In this document: positions 8,732-18,451 of the stretch, in pieces
How the letters are laid out: each line of letters starts with the position of its first letter
Numbering within the stretch: the stretch's first letter is position 1
Assembly: GCF_900114055.1 (NCBI RefSeq)
Contig: NZ_FORR01000018.1
Coordinates: 1 to 64,000 of the forward strand
DNA: 64,000 bases
Direction: 5' to 3'
Source of the DNA: Thermoflavimicrobium dichotomicum
Lineage (GTDB): Bacteria > Bacillota > Bacilli > Thermoactinomycetales > Thermoactinomycetaceae
Notes under the pieces: model-generated
The model's database searches: none
Told to the model about the DNA's origin: nothing
What the model saw: only the letters and a program-made list of their open reading frames with translations
Position numbers and translations under genes: made by a program

Positions 8732-9818
8732 GCCTGTTCCTCCTTTGCCGCAGCCACGCAATACATAACAAAAGAATCGGAATGAGGACTTGCACCGTCA
8801 TGGAATAAAAATAAAAAACCGTACCCTTAAAATGGGCGACCTCCTGATAATTTCGGGCAATCCAAAGGCTAAGTGGGAGATACAGAAAATGAATGGGCCA
8901 TACGATTGGGTGATAATGAGAAAGATTTAGCCACTGTGCCATGCCAATTACAATCGCATACGAAAACACACAAATCTTTAAAAAAGCACCCAATACCCAG
9001 ATGGCCATCACGAGGGCTTCCACATGCTCAAAAAAATCAGCAATACTGATGTAACGTACTGCTTTGATCACTGGATACGTGATATGTTTTGTAATGTCTC
9101 CAAATAAAAAGAGAGACACAAAATTAAACAGGATCATCGTTAGCATAACGGCAAATACCGAGATCATACCCCATTTCATCCTGTTTTCCTGACCCTTCAT
9201 AGCTGGAAGTAGAAAAGAGATCAGGAAGAATTCACCAAACCATCCCTGGGGTACAAATGAGCCAATAATCGAAGGAGTAATTCCCTCCTCCATGATTGGG
9301 AACATATATTCGAATTTCATATCTGGAATAAGTAAAAGAATGATCGAAACAAGAAGAAACAATCCTATAGGAACGAAGACCTCCCCACATCTCCCTAATA
9401 CCTCTGCACCACCAGTTACAGCATATGTACAAACAAAAATCATTCCCAGGATCATCACAAGAAGCGGAGTTTTAAACAAAAAATTCTCCTTAACAAATTC
9501 GGCGTATTCCCTAAAAACAATACCAATCGTATGTAGATAATGGAACAAGAAAATCGCTCCAACCATCTTTCCCAGAAATCGCCCCAGTATCTTTTCACTA
9601 TATTCGATGACTGTTTGTTTTGGATAGAGCTTGTGTAATTGATAGGCTACATATACAGTGAGAAATCCAATACTCGATGCCCAAATCGGCGAAATCCACA
9701 TATCTCGCTCCGCATGTTTAGCAGTCATAGATGGAACGATGAGAAGCGCCGTTACTACAATAGTTGGATACATGAGTACCGCTACCTGGAAAGGGGATAT
9801 TCTTCCTTTTTCGATCAT
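8706..9818 (-). CDS. gerB: GerAB-family spore germination permease
   Basis: B subunit of the receptor, an APC-superfamily integral membrane protein that binds the germinant. The 370 residues contain about ten hydrophobic spans and start KGRISPFQVAVLMYPTIVVTAL, typical of the family. The gene overlaps gerA by four bases and gerC by 26, so the receptor is made from one transcript. The right-hand end after the last span (LRQRRNRHDRSFSVS) is cytoplasmic and basic. Confidence 0.92.
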   Translation of the reverse strand: MIEKGRISPFQVAVLMYPTIVVTALLIVPSMTAKHAERDMWISPIWASSIGFLTVYVAYQLHKLYPKQTVIEYSEKILGRFLGKMVGAIFLFHYLHTIGIVFREYAEFVKENFLFKTPLLVMILGMIFVCTYAVTGGAEVLGRCGEVFVPIGLFLLVSIILLLIPDMKFEYMFPIMEEGITPSIIGSFVPQGWFGEFFLISFLLPAMKGQENRMKWGMISVFAVMLTMILFNFVSLFLFGDITKHITYPVIKAVRYISIADFFEHVEALVMAIWVLGAFLKICVFSYAIVIGMAQWLNLSHYHPIVWPIHFLYLPLSLWIARNYQEVAHFKGTVFYFYSMTVQVLIPILLLCIAWLRQRRNRHDRSFSVS

Positions 9819-11377
9819 TGTTCATCCCCCTTGATTGGATTTGGCTTTTGTCCAGGCGACTGTCGAAAGATACTTCCTTTATTAGCAGGATCTGGGCGGG
9901 TATCCATCTTCCACCATGGAGCCCGATACAATACATCTTTCAATTCGCGAGTTTTTAATGGAGCGATGGGTGATAGATAGGGTACACCAAATGAACGTAA
10001 TGTACACAGGTGAATAACAAGCGCAATAACTCCCAGCATCATTCCAAGCAATCCCAAGATTCCCGAGAGAATCATAATCGGGAAACGGAGCATTCTAATC
10101 GCAATCCCCGTTGTATAGCGCGGAAGTAAAAAGGACGCAATTCCTGTAATGGCTACAACCATGACCAAAGGAGATGAAGCCAAACCCGCTGCCGTCGCTG
10201 CTTGCCCGATCACAAGTGCCCCGACGATGCTGATAGCAGCCCCCACTTGTTTGGGCAGTCGCACACCCGCTTCGCGTAATGCTTCGAACGTGATTTCCAA
10301 AATCAACGCCTCAATCAGGGCTGGAAACGGAATTCTTTCACGACTTTGGGCAATGGTTAACAACAAAGTGGTTGGAATCATCTCCTGGTGGTACGATAGA
10401 ACGGCTACATAAGCTGAAGGCCCTAGTAAAGCAATGACAAGAAACAGGAAACGTAACCAACGAATCGATGATCCGATCATATACCGCCCATAATAGTCTT
10501 CCGGCGCCTGCAATAAGACAAAGAATGTAATTGGTGCGACCAAAACAAAGGAAGTTCCGTCCACCAAAATAACCACACGCCCTTCAAGCAAACTGGCAGC
10601 TGCCACATCGGGGCGTTCTGTTGCCAGGAGCTGAGGAAACGGAGAGTAAGGGTTATCTTCAATCATCTCTTCAATATAACCGGTTTCCAACACACCATCG
10701 ATCTCGATCCGTTGGACTCGCTGCGTTACTTCTTCGACCAAATCCGGGTTTGCCAATCCCTCGATATAAGCAATGGCTACCTCTGTTCGAGTGTAATGTC
10801 CAATACCTAACGATTTCATTTTTAATGCTGGGCTCTTAATCCTTCTCCGCAATAGTGAAGTGTTCACTCTCAATGATTCGATGAACCCTTCACGCGATCC
10901 GCGTATAACTGATTCAGCTGTCGGTTCCTCAATATTCCGCTGCTCCCATTTACCCAATCCGAAAATGATTGCCTGTCTTTGCCCATCCATCAGGAGTACA
11001 GGGTTTCCATTGGCAATGGCTTCAACGGCTTCTATGACCTTGTCTACCTCTACGATTTGGGAAACAGGTATTTTTTCTCTCATCGTATCAATGGAAATCA
11101 CTTGCTCATGATGATTTTCTGATATCAGCGGAGCGAGTACATGCTGATTAACCTCTTCGATATTGGTTAATCCATCGATATAAACAAGAACGGCACGCGT
11201 ATTACCCATCATGTTAAAATGATGAAAAACAACATCCGAACAGTCTCTATATATGGATTGTAACGTTTGTACATTGCTATTCAGATCAAATGAAAGCCCC
11301 TCTTTAGCCTGTTTTTGAGGTATATTTTGCTGCCTGGACTGATCTAACCATTTCCTGTTTCGCCTGAAAATGCTCAT
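9815..11377 (-). CDS. gerA: GerAA-family spore germination protein
   Basis: A subunit of the germinant receptor: a large soluble N-terminal region (about 1-270) followed by a membrane part with about five spans (from ITFFVLLQAPEDYYGRYM onward) and a polar tail. It contains the family block PFPALIEALILEITFEALREAG (seen as PFPALIEAL plus LEITFEALREAG). The ATG follows AAGGGGATCGGA. First gene of the operon. A sigma-G-like -10 (CATTTTA) lies in the leader, with only a poor -35, so forespore expression is inferred mainly from the family. Confidence 0.93.
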   Translation of the reverse strand: MSIFRRNRKWLDQSRQQNIPQKQAKEGLSFDLNSNVQTLQSIYRDCSDVVFHHFNMMGNTRAVLVYIDGLTNIEEVNQHVLAPLISENHHEQVISIDTMREKIPVSQIVEVDKVIEAVEAIANGNPVLLMDGQRQAIIFGLGKWEQRNIEEPTAESVIRGSREGFIESLRVNTSLLRRRIKSPALKMKSLGIGHYTRTEVAIAYIEGLANPDLVEEVTQRVQRIEIDGVLETGYIEEMIEDNPYSPFPQLLATERPDVAAASLLEGRVVILVDGTSFVLVAPITFFVLLQAPEDYYGRYMIGSSIRWLRFLFLVIALLGPSAYVAVLSYHQEMIPTTLLLTIAQSRERIPFPALIEALILEITFEALREAGVRLPKQVGAAISIVGALVIGQAATAAGLASSPLVMVVAITGIASFLLPRYTTGIAIRMLRFPIMILSGILGLLGMMLGVIALVIHLCTLRSFGVPYLSPIAPLKTRELKDVLYRAPWWKMDTRPDPANKGSIFRQSPGQKPNPIKGDEQ

Positions 11378-11555
11378 TCCGATCCCCTTGTATTCGTTTT
11401 TAATCCATTCTATCCATCGTAAAATGTTCTAAAACATGAGTGTTTACCGTTTGACGAAACCAGCTCTTTCTTGGATCACCAAAGGTTAACTGACGGAACC
11501 CATATACGCTGATTTCAAAAATAAAAAGAGAGAGTCTATCACTCTCCCCAGATTG

Positions 11556-11662
11556 TTGACAAAGTTTCTGTTATATACCGGTTTTCCTTTTCCGTTTCAC
11601 TCCCGTTGCTTAAATACGAGCAAGAAGTCGTTCAACTGGAAAAGGAAAACCGGGTTTGTCAA
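11556..11662 (+). repeat. Dispersed repeat R, copy 1
   Basis: About 107 bp bounded by TTGACAAA and TTTGTCAA. Inside are CCGGTTTTCCTTTTCC and its exact reverse complement GGAAAAGGAAAACCGG, so the element folds into a long hairpin with a loop of about 45 bases. Nearly identical to 42325-42431. It lies directly before an S element in the gap 11378-11829, which holds no gene. Confidence 0.9.
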
Positions 11663-11675
11663 CGGCCTGGCCTTA

Positions 11676-11815
11676 GAGAGTCTACCACTCTCCACGTTTC
11701 TCCCTCGCTTCGGGCTGGGCTCCTTCCTCCGTGACAACTTCTGTACCATCACAGTCACTCCGTAAGGAATCCATCCCTCTGCTTTATAGAAAATTTGCTC
11801 GGCAACATGAGGGGC
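11676..11815 (+). repeat. Dispersed repeat S, copy 2
   Basis: Starts AGAGAGTCTACCACTCTCC (a small hairpin), then TCCTTCCTCCGTGACAACTT, ACAGTCACTCCGTAAGGAAT and ends near ACATGAGGGG. It follows an R element after 14 bp, the same order as at 20225-20412. Confidence 0.85.
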
Positions 11816-11829
11816 TTACTTTCTAAAAT

Positions 11830-13413
11830 TCAACTCAACTCTTCCGCCATTTTTGAATCTTTTTTGATCGATTTATTTGTTAATAAGCTTCCAACCACAA
11901 AGACAACGGTTGCAATCGGTAAAGCATAAAAAAGCGGATCTACATGTGTCCATGGATAAGCCAGCAAGGTATCCATTCCAAACAGTGTTTTCGCCAGACC
12001 GAATGCTTTGGCTTCTTTTGCATGTAAAAAGAGAAAACCGAAAGCGCTGACAACAAAGCCTGCTACCATACTGGCAATCGCTCCTTGTCTGGTGGCTCGT
12101 TTCCAATACAGCGCTCCGATTAAGGCTGGCAAAAAACAGGAAGCACAAAGCCCATACCAAAAAGCGGTTGACTGGGCGATGATATTTCCCGGCAATAAGT
12201 AAGCCAGGACAACAGCAGCGAACATGCCCAGGAACACACCGATTCGTGATAAAAACAGCGGATTTTTGACTCGTAAGTTGATTCCCAATGTTTTGATAAT
12301 GTCTTCACTAAATGCACTTCCTTGAACATGAAAAAGAGAAACAATCGTGGAAATCGCTGCCGACAATAACGTAAACAGGATCAAATAGAGAAACCACTCC
12401 GGCATGATCTCCTTGATAAATATGGGCATAATCGAATCGATATTGTTATTGGCTACAGCCATCGAGATTTTTCCCTGGGTATTTTTGAAATACAGGTTCG
12501 TGAGGGGGCCAATCATAAACGCAGCCCCTGTCATAAAGAACATAAAGACCCCACCGGTCATAACCGAACGGTTCAACGAGCGCTTGTTTTTTACGGTCAT
12601 ACAGCGCATGATGAGTTGTGGTTGAGCCAGTACCCCAATTCCCACTCCCATAATCATGGTACTAACCAATGTCCACCACAGGGGAGAACCCAAACTTGGC
12701 ATCGCTGTCCAACCCTGGTGCCCTTGTTCAGCGAGTGAAGGTGGAACCATGTTTTTCATCGCTGTTAATCCTTCGTGGCCGGCAATGACCCCTCCAACCG
12801 ATTGATAAGCGGCAAAGAGGAGAATCACCATCCCCAGTAACATCACAACAGCACAAAACGTATCTGTATACATGACGGCCTTTAAACCGCCACTAATCAC
12901 ATAAGCAGCAATCAAAATCGCGAGTACCCACAATGCTAAATGAAAATCCATGGACAGGCTTTCTTCCAAAAAGCGAGCCCCGCCAATCAATACCACACTT
13001 GTATATGCAGGCATGAGCACAAATATCATCAAACCAGAGAAAACAGTGACAAACCTGGACTGATACCGCTTCCCCAACAGGGTTGGAAACGTACTCGCTC
13101 CCAATTCGACAGACAATTTTCGTACTCGAACTCCCAGAAAAGCAAACGCAATAAACACACCCACTACAATGTTTAATAACGCCAACCACAGGAGTCCAAA
13201 ACCATATAAAGCAGATACACCTCCAAATCCGACCAATGAAGAGGTACTGATGAAGGTTGAGCCATAAGACAGGGCCATAATGAGCGGATGAGCATTGCGG
13301 CCAGCGACCAAATAGTCCTCCTCGGTTCTGGTTCTTCGATTCCCCAAATAGGCCAGATAAGTCATGATTCCTGTATAGATGAATAGCATGATGATCAGGA
13401 CAGGCAGGTTCAT
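11830..13413 (-). CDS. Sodium:solute symporter (SSS family)
   Basis: A 527-residue membrane protein with about 13 hydrophobic spans, beginning NLPVLIIMLFIYTGIMTYLAYLG and followed by the SSS block GRNAHPLIMALSYGSTFIS. Family members use the sodium gradient to import organic acids, sugars or amino acids. It is preceded, with an ATGA overlap, by a 38-residue accessory protein. It lies immediately beyond hpaD in the same direction, so import of 4-hydroxyphenylacetate or a related aromatic acid is the likely job (inference from position). Closest recognised type is B. subtilis YhjB. Confidence 0.85.
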   Translation of the reverse strand: MNLPVLIIMLFIYTGIMTYLAYLGNRRTRTEEDYLVAGRNAHPLIMALSYGSTFISTSSLVGFGGVSALYGFGLLWLALLNIVVGVFIAFAFLGVRVRKLSVELGASTFPTLLGKRYQSRFVTVFSGLMIFVLMPAYTSVVLIGGARFLEESLSMDFHLALWVLAILIAAYVISGGLKAVMYTDTFCAVVMLLGMVILLFAAYQSVGGVIAGHEGLTAMKNMVPPSLAEQGHQGWTAMPSLGSPLWWTLVSTMIMGVGIGVLAQPQLIMRCMTVKNKRSLNRSVMTGGVFMFFMTGAAFMIGPLTNLYFKNTQGKISMAVANNNIDSIMPIFIKEIMPEWFLYLILFTLLSAAISTIVSLFHVQGSAFSEDIIKTLGINLRVKNPLFLSRIGVFLGMFAAVVLAYLLPGNIIAQSTAFWYGLCASCFLPALIGALYWKRATRQGAIASMVAGFVVSAFGFLFLHAKEAKAFGLAKTLFGMDTLLAYPWTHVDPLFYALPIATVVFVVGSLLTNKSIKKDSKMAEELS

Positions 13414-13526
13414 TCGGTGTCATCTCCTTTATTCCACATCACCAGGCTATAGATCACACAAAAGACTGCTGACAAGATGGTTCCGAGCCATGCTACCGTG
13501 ATCCAACCATCCGCCATTCCCAGCAT
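13410..13526 (-). CDS. Small symporter accessory protein (38 residues)
   Basis: Too short for usual gene finders. The minus strand reads MLGMADGWITVAWLGTILSA and ends WNKGDDTE: one membrane helix with a polar C terminus. The ATG follows AGGAGG after about ten bases, and its stop overlaps the symporter start as ATGA. SSS transporters of Bacilli are often preceded by such single-helix proteins (YhjC beside YhjB in B. subtilis), so it is probably a transporter subunit or assembly factor. Confidence 0.75.
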   Translation of the reverse strand: MLGMADGWITVAWLGTILSAVFCVIYSLVMWNKGDDTE

Positions 13527-13607
13527 CTCTCATTCTCCTCCTATCTACTGCAAGATGAAGAAGATCCGATTTCCTTCCCGCTTGAAGCGCCCTATTCATA
13601 AGGACAG

Positions 13608-13638
13608 GAAAATCGGTTGTTTGCGAAAAACCGATTTC
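13608..13638 (-). terminator. Hairpin after hpaD
   Basis: Minus strand: GAAATCGGTTTTTCG then CGAAC-less loop and AACCGATTTTCC; the arms AAATCGGTT and AACCGATTT pair, followed by TTTTCC. It could attenuate transcription between hpaD and the symporter pair rather than stop it. Confidence 0.5.
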
Positions 13639-13654
13639 ACCCTCTCATTTCTCC

Positions 13655-14635
13655 TTATAGGATGTTCTCTGGTTTCCTTCTTTCCAGCGTGGGTGGATGA
13701 ACAGGTATGGACAAACCGGTTCCATCCAAAAATGAAGTCGCTTCAGTAAACCAGCTATCAGGGGCTTTATGTCCCCACAAGGTTTGTCGTCTTGGATCAT
13801 CCAAGTCCCAACGAATCGGTTGAAAGTCCGGATCACTTGTGAGATAGTCACCTGTATATAGCTCCACCCGGTTGCCATCCGGATCTCTCAAGTATAAGAA
13901 GAAGGCATTGGATAAACCGTGTCGTCCAGGCCCACGCTCGATCGCTTGTGTGTATCCCAATGAAGCCAACATATCGCAAGTATGAATAATACTCATCGGT
14001 TCACTTACCCAAAACCCGACATGATGAAGCCTTGGACCGTCTCCATTCATAAAAGCAACATCATGCACGGTCGGCTTGCGATGTAACCATGCCGCCCAAA
14101 TTCGTTCATTTTCCGTAACGGTATATTCCGAACAGGCAAATCCCAATTCATTTACATAAAACTGATAGGCTTTTTCCACATCGGGAACCATGCAGTTAAA
14201 ATGATCGATTCGTTGCATTCTCGCCCCTTTATATAAATCATACCTTTGCAACAGTCGGTCAACCGTTTTCATCTCGACAAAAAATTCGAGCGGAATCCCA
14301 GAAACATCCTGAACCCTGAATGCCCGTCCCATGGCATGCTGACTGCCCTTTTCCAGCCACTTGGTCTTAAAACCCTTTTCTTCAAAAAATCGTGCAAGCG
14401 CTTCCAAATCGACTTCTGAGTAAACCTTGTAACTGAGCACCAAAGCCCCTGGCTTGTTCCCTTTCTGAAGTACCAAACAATGATGATGCCGTTCTTCCAA
14501 TCCACGCAAATACAAATGTTCTCCATCGGATTCAGTTTCGACAAATCCCAAGGCATCCACATAAAAACCCCTCGCTGCATCCAGATCCGTTACCTGCAAA
14601 ACTGCTCTCGCCGCCCTTATAATATTGAAAGCCAT
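13655..14635 (-). CDS. hpaD: 3,4-dihydroxyphenylacetate 2,3-dioxygenase (extradiol)
   Basis: Cleaves the ring of homoprotocatechuate next to the hydroxyls, giving 5-carboxymethyl-2-hydroxymuconate semialdehyde. The 326-residue protein has two vicinal-oxygen-chelate domains (about 8-130 and 142-265). Metal ligands are visible as H145 (RIDHFNCM), H204 or H205 (RLHHVGFW) and E258 (NRVELYTGDY), the 2-His-1-Glu set. The start chosen is the ATG after GGGGGAGGAAAGC; this site lies inside a longer frame that reaches 14656. It follows hpaB by 17 bp in the catabolic operon. Confidence 0.92.
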   Translation of the reverse strand: MAFNIIRAARAVLQVTDLDAARGFYVDALGFVETESDGEHLYLRGLEERHHHCLVLQKGNKPGALVLSYKVYSEVDLEALARFFEEKGFKTKWLEKGSQHAMGRAFRVQDVSGIPLEFFVEMKTVDRLLQRYDLYKGARMQRIDHFNCMVPDVEKAYQFYVNELGFACSEYTVTENERIWAAWLHRKPTVHDVAFMNGDGPRLHHVGFWVSEPMSIIHTCDMLASLGYTQAIERGPGRHGLSNAFFLYLRDPDGNRVELYTGDYLTSDPDFQPIRWDLDDPRRQTLWGHKAPDSWFTEATSFLDGTGLSIPVHPPTLERRKPENIL

Positions 14636-14652
14636 GCTTTCCTCCCCCTGTA

Positions 14653-16134
14653 TCACTTCGGTGCCTTCATGTAATATGGTTTCGGCGATTGGATTTGTCG
14701 CAAAAAGTCCCGTACATATTCTTTCAGTGGCTCTTTTTCAAACTCATCAAAATAAGCCATACCCATTTTGATGGGATCGCCAAAGAAGTAATACTCATAA
14801 TGCGTTTGACGGCCTCCGAACGCACTGAGTGTAATATCCCAGGCCAAACGGAATAACTGGACACGCTCATATCCACCCAGATTTTTCCCTTGCACCGCTC
14901 TTTCCAATAAATGTCCGATCTCTTCATTTTCAAAGTCCGCATGCGTCGGGATTCCCATCAAACCAGAAGCGCCCAGGATACGTAAAATTCCGACGATCCG
15001 TGGATACATGCGAGGATACCAATTGCGCGCTGCGTTTAAAGGAGCAAAATCGGGTGTCATGACTCCCCACCGATCCAGCTTGGCCTGATGCTCTGCCCGA
15101 TACAAATGCGACTTCATCGTCTCCAAAATCAGCATGACCTCCGTTCCCTTGTCTTTGACATGCTGAAACTGGTCAATGCCGATCGCTTCCATCAAGCATA
15201 AAATCACACCCAATATAAACTCCGTTTTCACGATGTTTTTCGCAACCACTTGATGCGACATATGCACCACCGCATTGGTTTCCCGAAATGTCGCATTGCA
15301 AATCTCCGCACTGCCGCAAATAAAGATCCGATCCCATGGTACAAGCACCTTTTCAAACAGAACGATGGCATCGCCTTCCTCAAATCGGGAGCCAAGTGGA
15401 TGATCCCATTCATTTTTGCCATAATCAAAAGACTCCCGGCACACAAATTTTAACCCTGGTGTATTGTTTGGGATGGCAAATGCGATGGAATATGGATCAT
15501 CTTTGGAGGAAGCTTTGTTGACAGTAGAGGGAAACACCAAAATTTCATCGGTAATCCCACCTTGTGTGGCGAGCAATCTCGCTCCTTCGACAATGACCCC
15601 ATCCTTTGTTTTTTCAACAATATGCAAAGCCACATGGGCATCTTTTTGCTCATACTGTGCTTTGGCCCGGTTCACTTGTGGATGAATCAGGGTATGGGTC
15701 AAACTCACATCATTTTCCCGGCAATATTCATAATAATTTTTGGCATTTTCCGCAAAAAGTGGATCTCCTTGCGCAAACCACTGATGCGCTGTCCCATAAG
15801 CCATCACGCTTGCATTTAAATAATCCGGTGTCCGACCCATCATTCCGCCTGAAACCCGTGCCCATTCCATAATCATTTCTCTTCTGGCAATCAGATCGTC
15901 TATCGTCTGTGGGGCAATAAAAGATAGCCCCACTTTTTCTCCAGTCGTTGGAGAAGGATATAGCATTTTCTCCGGTTTTTCATACTGTAAATCATACAGG
16001 CGCGCCATGGAGCGAACCACATTCCGAAAAGCTGGATGTTCGGTTACATCTTCCACTTTTTCCCCATGAATATATACATGATTGTTCGCTTTTTTTAACC
16101 CCTCAATATACTGCTGACCATTTCTAGCCGGCAT
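14653..16134 (-). CDS. hpaB: 4-hydroxyphenylacetate 3-monooxygenase, oxygenase component
   Basis: FADH2-dependent hydroxylase converting 4-hydroxyphenylacetate to homoprotocatechuate. 493 residues, family length, with the family blocks GMMGRTPDYLNASVMA, THTLIHPQVNR, VPWDRIFICG and the flavin/substrate region QVVAKNIVKTEFILG. The ATG follows AAAGGGGGCGAAAGTA. It needs a flavin reductase (HpaC), which is not encoded in this window, so a reductase must be supplied from elsewhere. It lies between hpaE and hpaD. Confidence 0.93.
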   Translation of the reverse strand: MPARNGQQYIEGLKKANNHVYIHGEKVEDVTEHPAFRNVVRSMARLYDLQYEKPEKMLYPSPTTGEKVGLSFIAPQTIDDLIARREMIMEWARVSGGMMGRTPDYLNASVMAYGTAHQWFAQGDPLFAENAKNYYEYCRENDVSLTHTLIHPQVNRAKAQYEQKDAHVALHIVEKTKDGVIVEGARLLATQGGITDEILVFPSTVNKASSKDDPYSIAFAIPNNTPGLKFVCRESFDYGKNEWDHPLGSRFEEGDAIVLFEKVLVPWDRIFICGSAEICNATFRETNAVVHMSHQVVAKNIVKTEFILGVILCLMEAIGIDQFQHVKDKGTEVMLILETMKSHLYRAEHQAKLDRWGVMTPDFAPLNAARNWYPRMYPRIVGILRILGASGLMGIPTHADFENEEIGHLLERAVQGKNLGGYERVQLFRLAWDITLSAFGGRQTHYEYYFFGDPIKMGMAYFDEFEKEPLKEYVRDFLRQIQSPKPYYMKAPK

Positions 16135-16161
16135 TACTTTCGCCCCCTTTGATCCATATGA

Positions 16162-17652
16162 TCAGCTTGATGCCTTTCCAAAGCGAGGAATGGGATGGTT
16201 TCCCAATGCAACATGAATCACTTGCATCTCCGTATAAAACTCAAAAGCATAATGTCCACCTTCACGCCCAATCCCACTCTGTTTCATTCCGCCAAAGGGA
16301 ATACGTAAATCTCTGGTATTTTGCGAATTGATCCAAACCATGCCTGAATCAACCGCCTGAGCCACCCGATGCGCCCGGCTCACATCCTGTGTCCAGACAT
16401 ACCCTGCCAGCCCGTACCGCACATCATTCGCAAGTTCAATCACTTCCTCTTCCTCCTGAAAGGACATCACCGCCAATACAGGACCAAAAATCTCTTCTTG
16501 TGCGACTCGCATATGATTCTTCACATGCAAGAGAAGAGTGGGGACAACAAAATTGCCTCCTTCCAATCGTTCATCCAGTTTTGGCTGTACGACTTCAGCT
16601 CCTTCTTCTATGGCGATACGTATATACTCCCTTACCCTTTGGGCATGCTTCGGATGAATAAGCGGTCCTACTTCTGTCTTCTGATCCAACGGATCTCCTA
16701 CAACAATCTTCTCCAAACGTTCCCGCAATGCCTGGACAAATGAATCGTAAATCGCCTCCTGTACAAACAATCGGGAATTGGCCGTACAACGCTCTCCGTT
16801 AAACGAGAAAATCCCCCAAATGCAAGCATCCAGAGCCCGATCCAAGTCGGCATCATCAAAGACGATGATTGGTGATTTTCCTCCCAATTCCATCGAAACG
16901 CGCTTCAGATGGCCGGCCCCATTTTTCATAATTTCCGAACCGGTAGCCGTTTCCCCCGTAAAAGAAATCAGACGTACATCTGGATGGGCGACCAGCGCCG
17001 CTCCAGCAGTTTCACCAAAACCGTGGACAACATTAAACACGCCTTCTGGCAAACCCGCCTGATGAATGATTTCTGCCAGTTTGTGAGCGGTAAGAGGTGA
17101 CCACTCCGCTGGCTTTAGCACCACTGTATTTCCCGTCGCAAGTGCTGGAGCCACTTTCCATGTTTCGAGCATAAAAGGAGCATTCCATGGAGTGATGAGC
17201 CCTGCCACTCCTACGGGTTTGTGGATTGTATAGTTGAGAAATTCATCATCCACCTGATAAGCCTCACCCACCATACGACTTGCCACCATTTCCGCATAAA
17301 AACGAAAGTTCTCTGCTGCTCGAGCCGCCATTTTTTGGGTCTGGCGAATCGGCAATCCTGTATCCAATGATTCCAGATATGAAATTTCTTCTGCATGCGC
17401 GTCAATTATATCCGCAATCTTGCGAATATACTTGAGTCTCTCTTTTACTTTCATTCGGCCCCAAGGTCCCTGCTGAAACGCCCGAACAGCAGCTTCCACG
17501 GCCAATGCAATATCTTCTTCCCTGCCTTCCGCAACTCGATTGATGGTTTCATTAGTAAAGGGATTGATATTTTCAAACGTTCTTCCCGCCTGTGCTTCCA
17601 CAAATTCTCCATTGATGTACAAGGGAACATCTTTCACTTTTTGCGCTAACAT
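16162..17652 (-). CDS. hpaE: 5-carboxymethyl-2-hydroxymuconate semialdehyde dehydrogenase
   Basis: NAD-dependent aldehyde dehydrogenase that oxidises the ring-cleavage product. 496 residues with the ALDH motifs ITPWNAPFML, the catalytic glutamate in MELGGKSPIIVF, the catalytic cysteine in FNGERCTANSR and EEIFGPVLAVM. The start is ATG after GGAGGGAAAGT; the frame upstream opens with a GTG inside that site. Substrate is assigned from its position between hpaG and hpaB; by sequence alone other semialdehydes are possible. Confidence 0.9.
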   Translation of the reverse strand: MLAQKVKDVPLYINGEFVEAQAGRTFENINPFTNETINRVAEGREEDIALAVEAAVRAFQQGPWGRMKVKERLKYIRKIADIIDAHAEEISYLESLDTGLPIRQTQKMAARAAENFRFYAEMVASRMVGEAYQVDDEFLNYTIHKPVGVAGLITPWNAPFMLETWKVAPALATGNTVVLKPAEWSPLTAHKLAEIIHQAGLPEGVFNVVHGFGETAGAALVAHPDVRLISFTGETATGSEIMKNGAGHLKRVSMELGGKSPIIVFDDADLDRALDACIWGIFSFNGERCTANSRLFVQEAIYDSFVQALRERLEKIVVGDPLDQKTEVGPLIHPKHAQRVREYIRIAIEEGAEVVQPKLDERLEGGNFVVPTLLLHVKNHMRVAQEEIFGPVLAVMSFQEEEEVIELANDVRYGLAGYVWTQDVSRAHRVAQAVDSGMVWINSQNTRDLRIPFGGMKQSGIGREGGHYAFEFYTEMQVIHVALGNHPIPRFGKASS

Positions 17653-17673
17653 ACTTTCCCTCCACACTTTTCT

Positions 17674-18429
17674 CTATTTTTCTGTTCGTCCATCGATCAC
17701 CGTATTTTCCAGCGCACCCAAACCATCAATTTCCAAACGAAGCACATCGCCGGGATAAATATGGGAAATCCCTTTTGGTGTTCCTGTTAGAATCACATCA
17801 TTCGGCTCCAATGTCATAAAAGAGCTGATAAACTCGATCAATTCCGGGATGGTATAAATGAGATCCTTGGTGTTTCCTTCCTGTCTCAATTCCCCATTGA
17901 CGTACGTACGGAGAGTGAGGCGATTCACATCGGGAACATCATCCCGATCAACCAAATAAGGACCCATCGGCCCGAAGGTATCATGCCCTTTGGCACGGAT
18001 GGGTGGCCGATAGTAGTTATGAACAAAATCCCTGACCGTTACATCATTGGCAATGGTATATCCTTTTACATATTGAAAAGCATCGGCTGCCCTGATTTTT
18101 CGCCCCGCTTTTCCAATCACGACGGCCAACTCATTTTCATAGTGCATATACGTGGCGCCATCCGGATAAACGATCGCTCCCCGGTGACCGATCAGAGAAG
18201 TATTGGGCTTGATAAACAGCACCGGCTCCGGTGGCTTTTGAAGTCCTAACTCCTCAGCATGATCGGCATAATTCAGGGCCAAACCGATGACCTTGTTTGG
18301 TCGAATGGGCGGCAACCACACGTCGATCTCGTCTTCTGTGTAGGGTTTACCTGACAGGGAAAGCACGATCGAATCCTTTACCGTACCCAATTGTTCACGA
18401 CCTTCAGCAATAAATCGGACATGCTTCAA
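17674..18429 (-). CDS. hpaG: HpaG-type decarboxylase/isomerase (FAA hydrolase family)
   Basis: A 251-residue fumarylacetoacetate-hydrolase-fold protein. It has the N-terminal block GLALNYADHAEELG and the metal site residues in MHYENELAVVIG and KGYTIANDVTVRD, best resembling the C-terminal half of E. coli HpaG, which decarboxylates 5-oxo-pent-3-ene-1,2,5-tricarboxylate. In E. coli HpaG is a fusion of two such domains; only one is present here, so the isomerase half is missing or not needed. It starts with TTG (GGGGGAGAGGCGAA before it). Confidence 0.85.
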   Translation of the reverse strand: MKHVRFIAEGREQLGTVKDSIVLSLSGKPYTEDEIDVWLPPIRPNKVIGLALNYADHAEELGLQKPPEPVLFIKPNTSLIGHRGAIVYPDGATYMHYENELAVVIGKAGRKIRAADAFQYVKGYTIANDVTVRDFVHNYYRPPIRAKGHDTFGPMGPYLVDRDDVPDVNRLTLRTYVNGELRQEGNTKDLIYTIPELIEFISSFMTLEPNDVILTGTPKGISHIYPGDVLRLEIDGLGALENTVIDGRTEK

Positions 18430-18451
18430 TTCGCCTCTCCCCCATTCGTTC

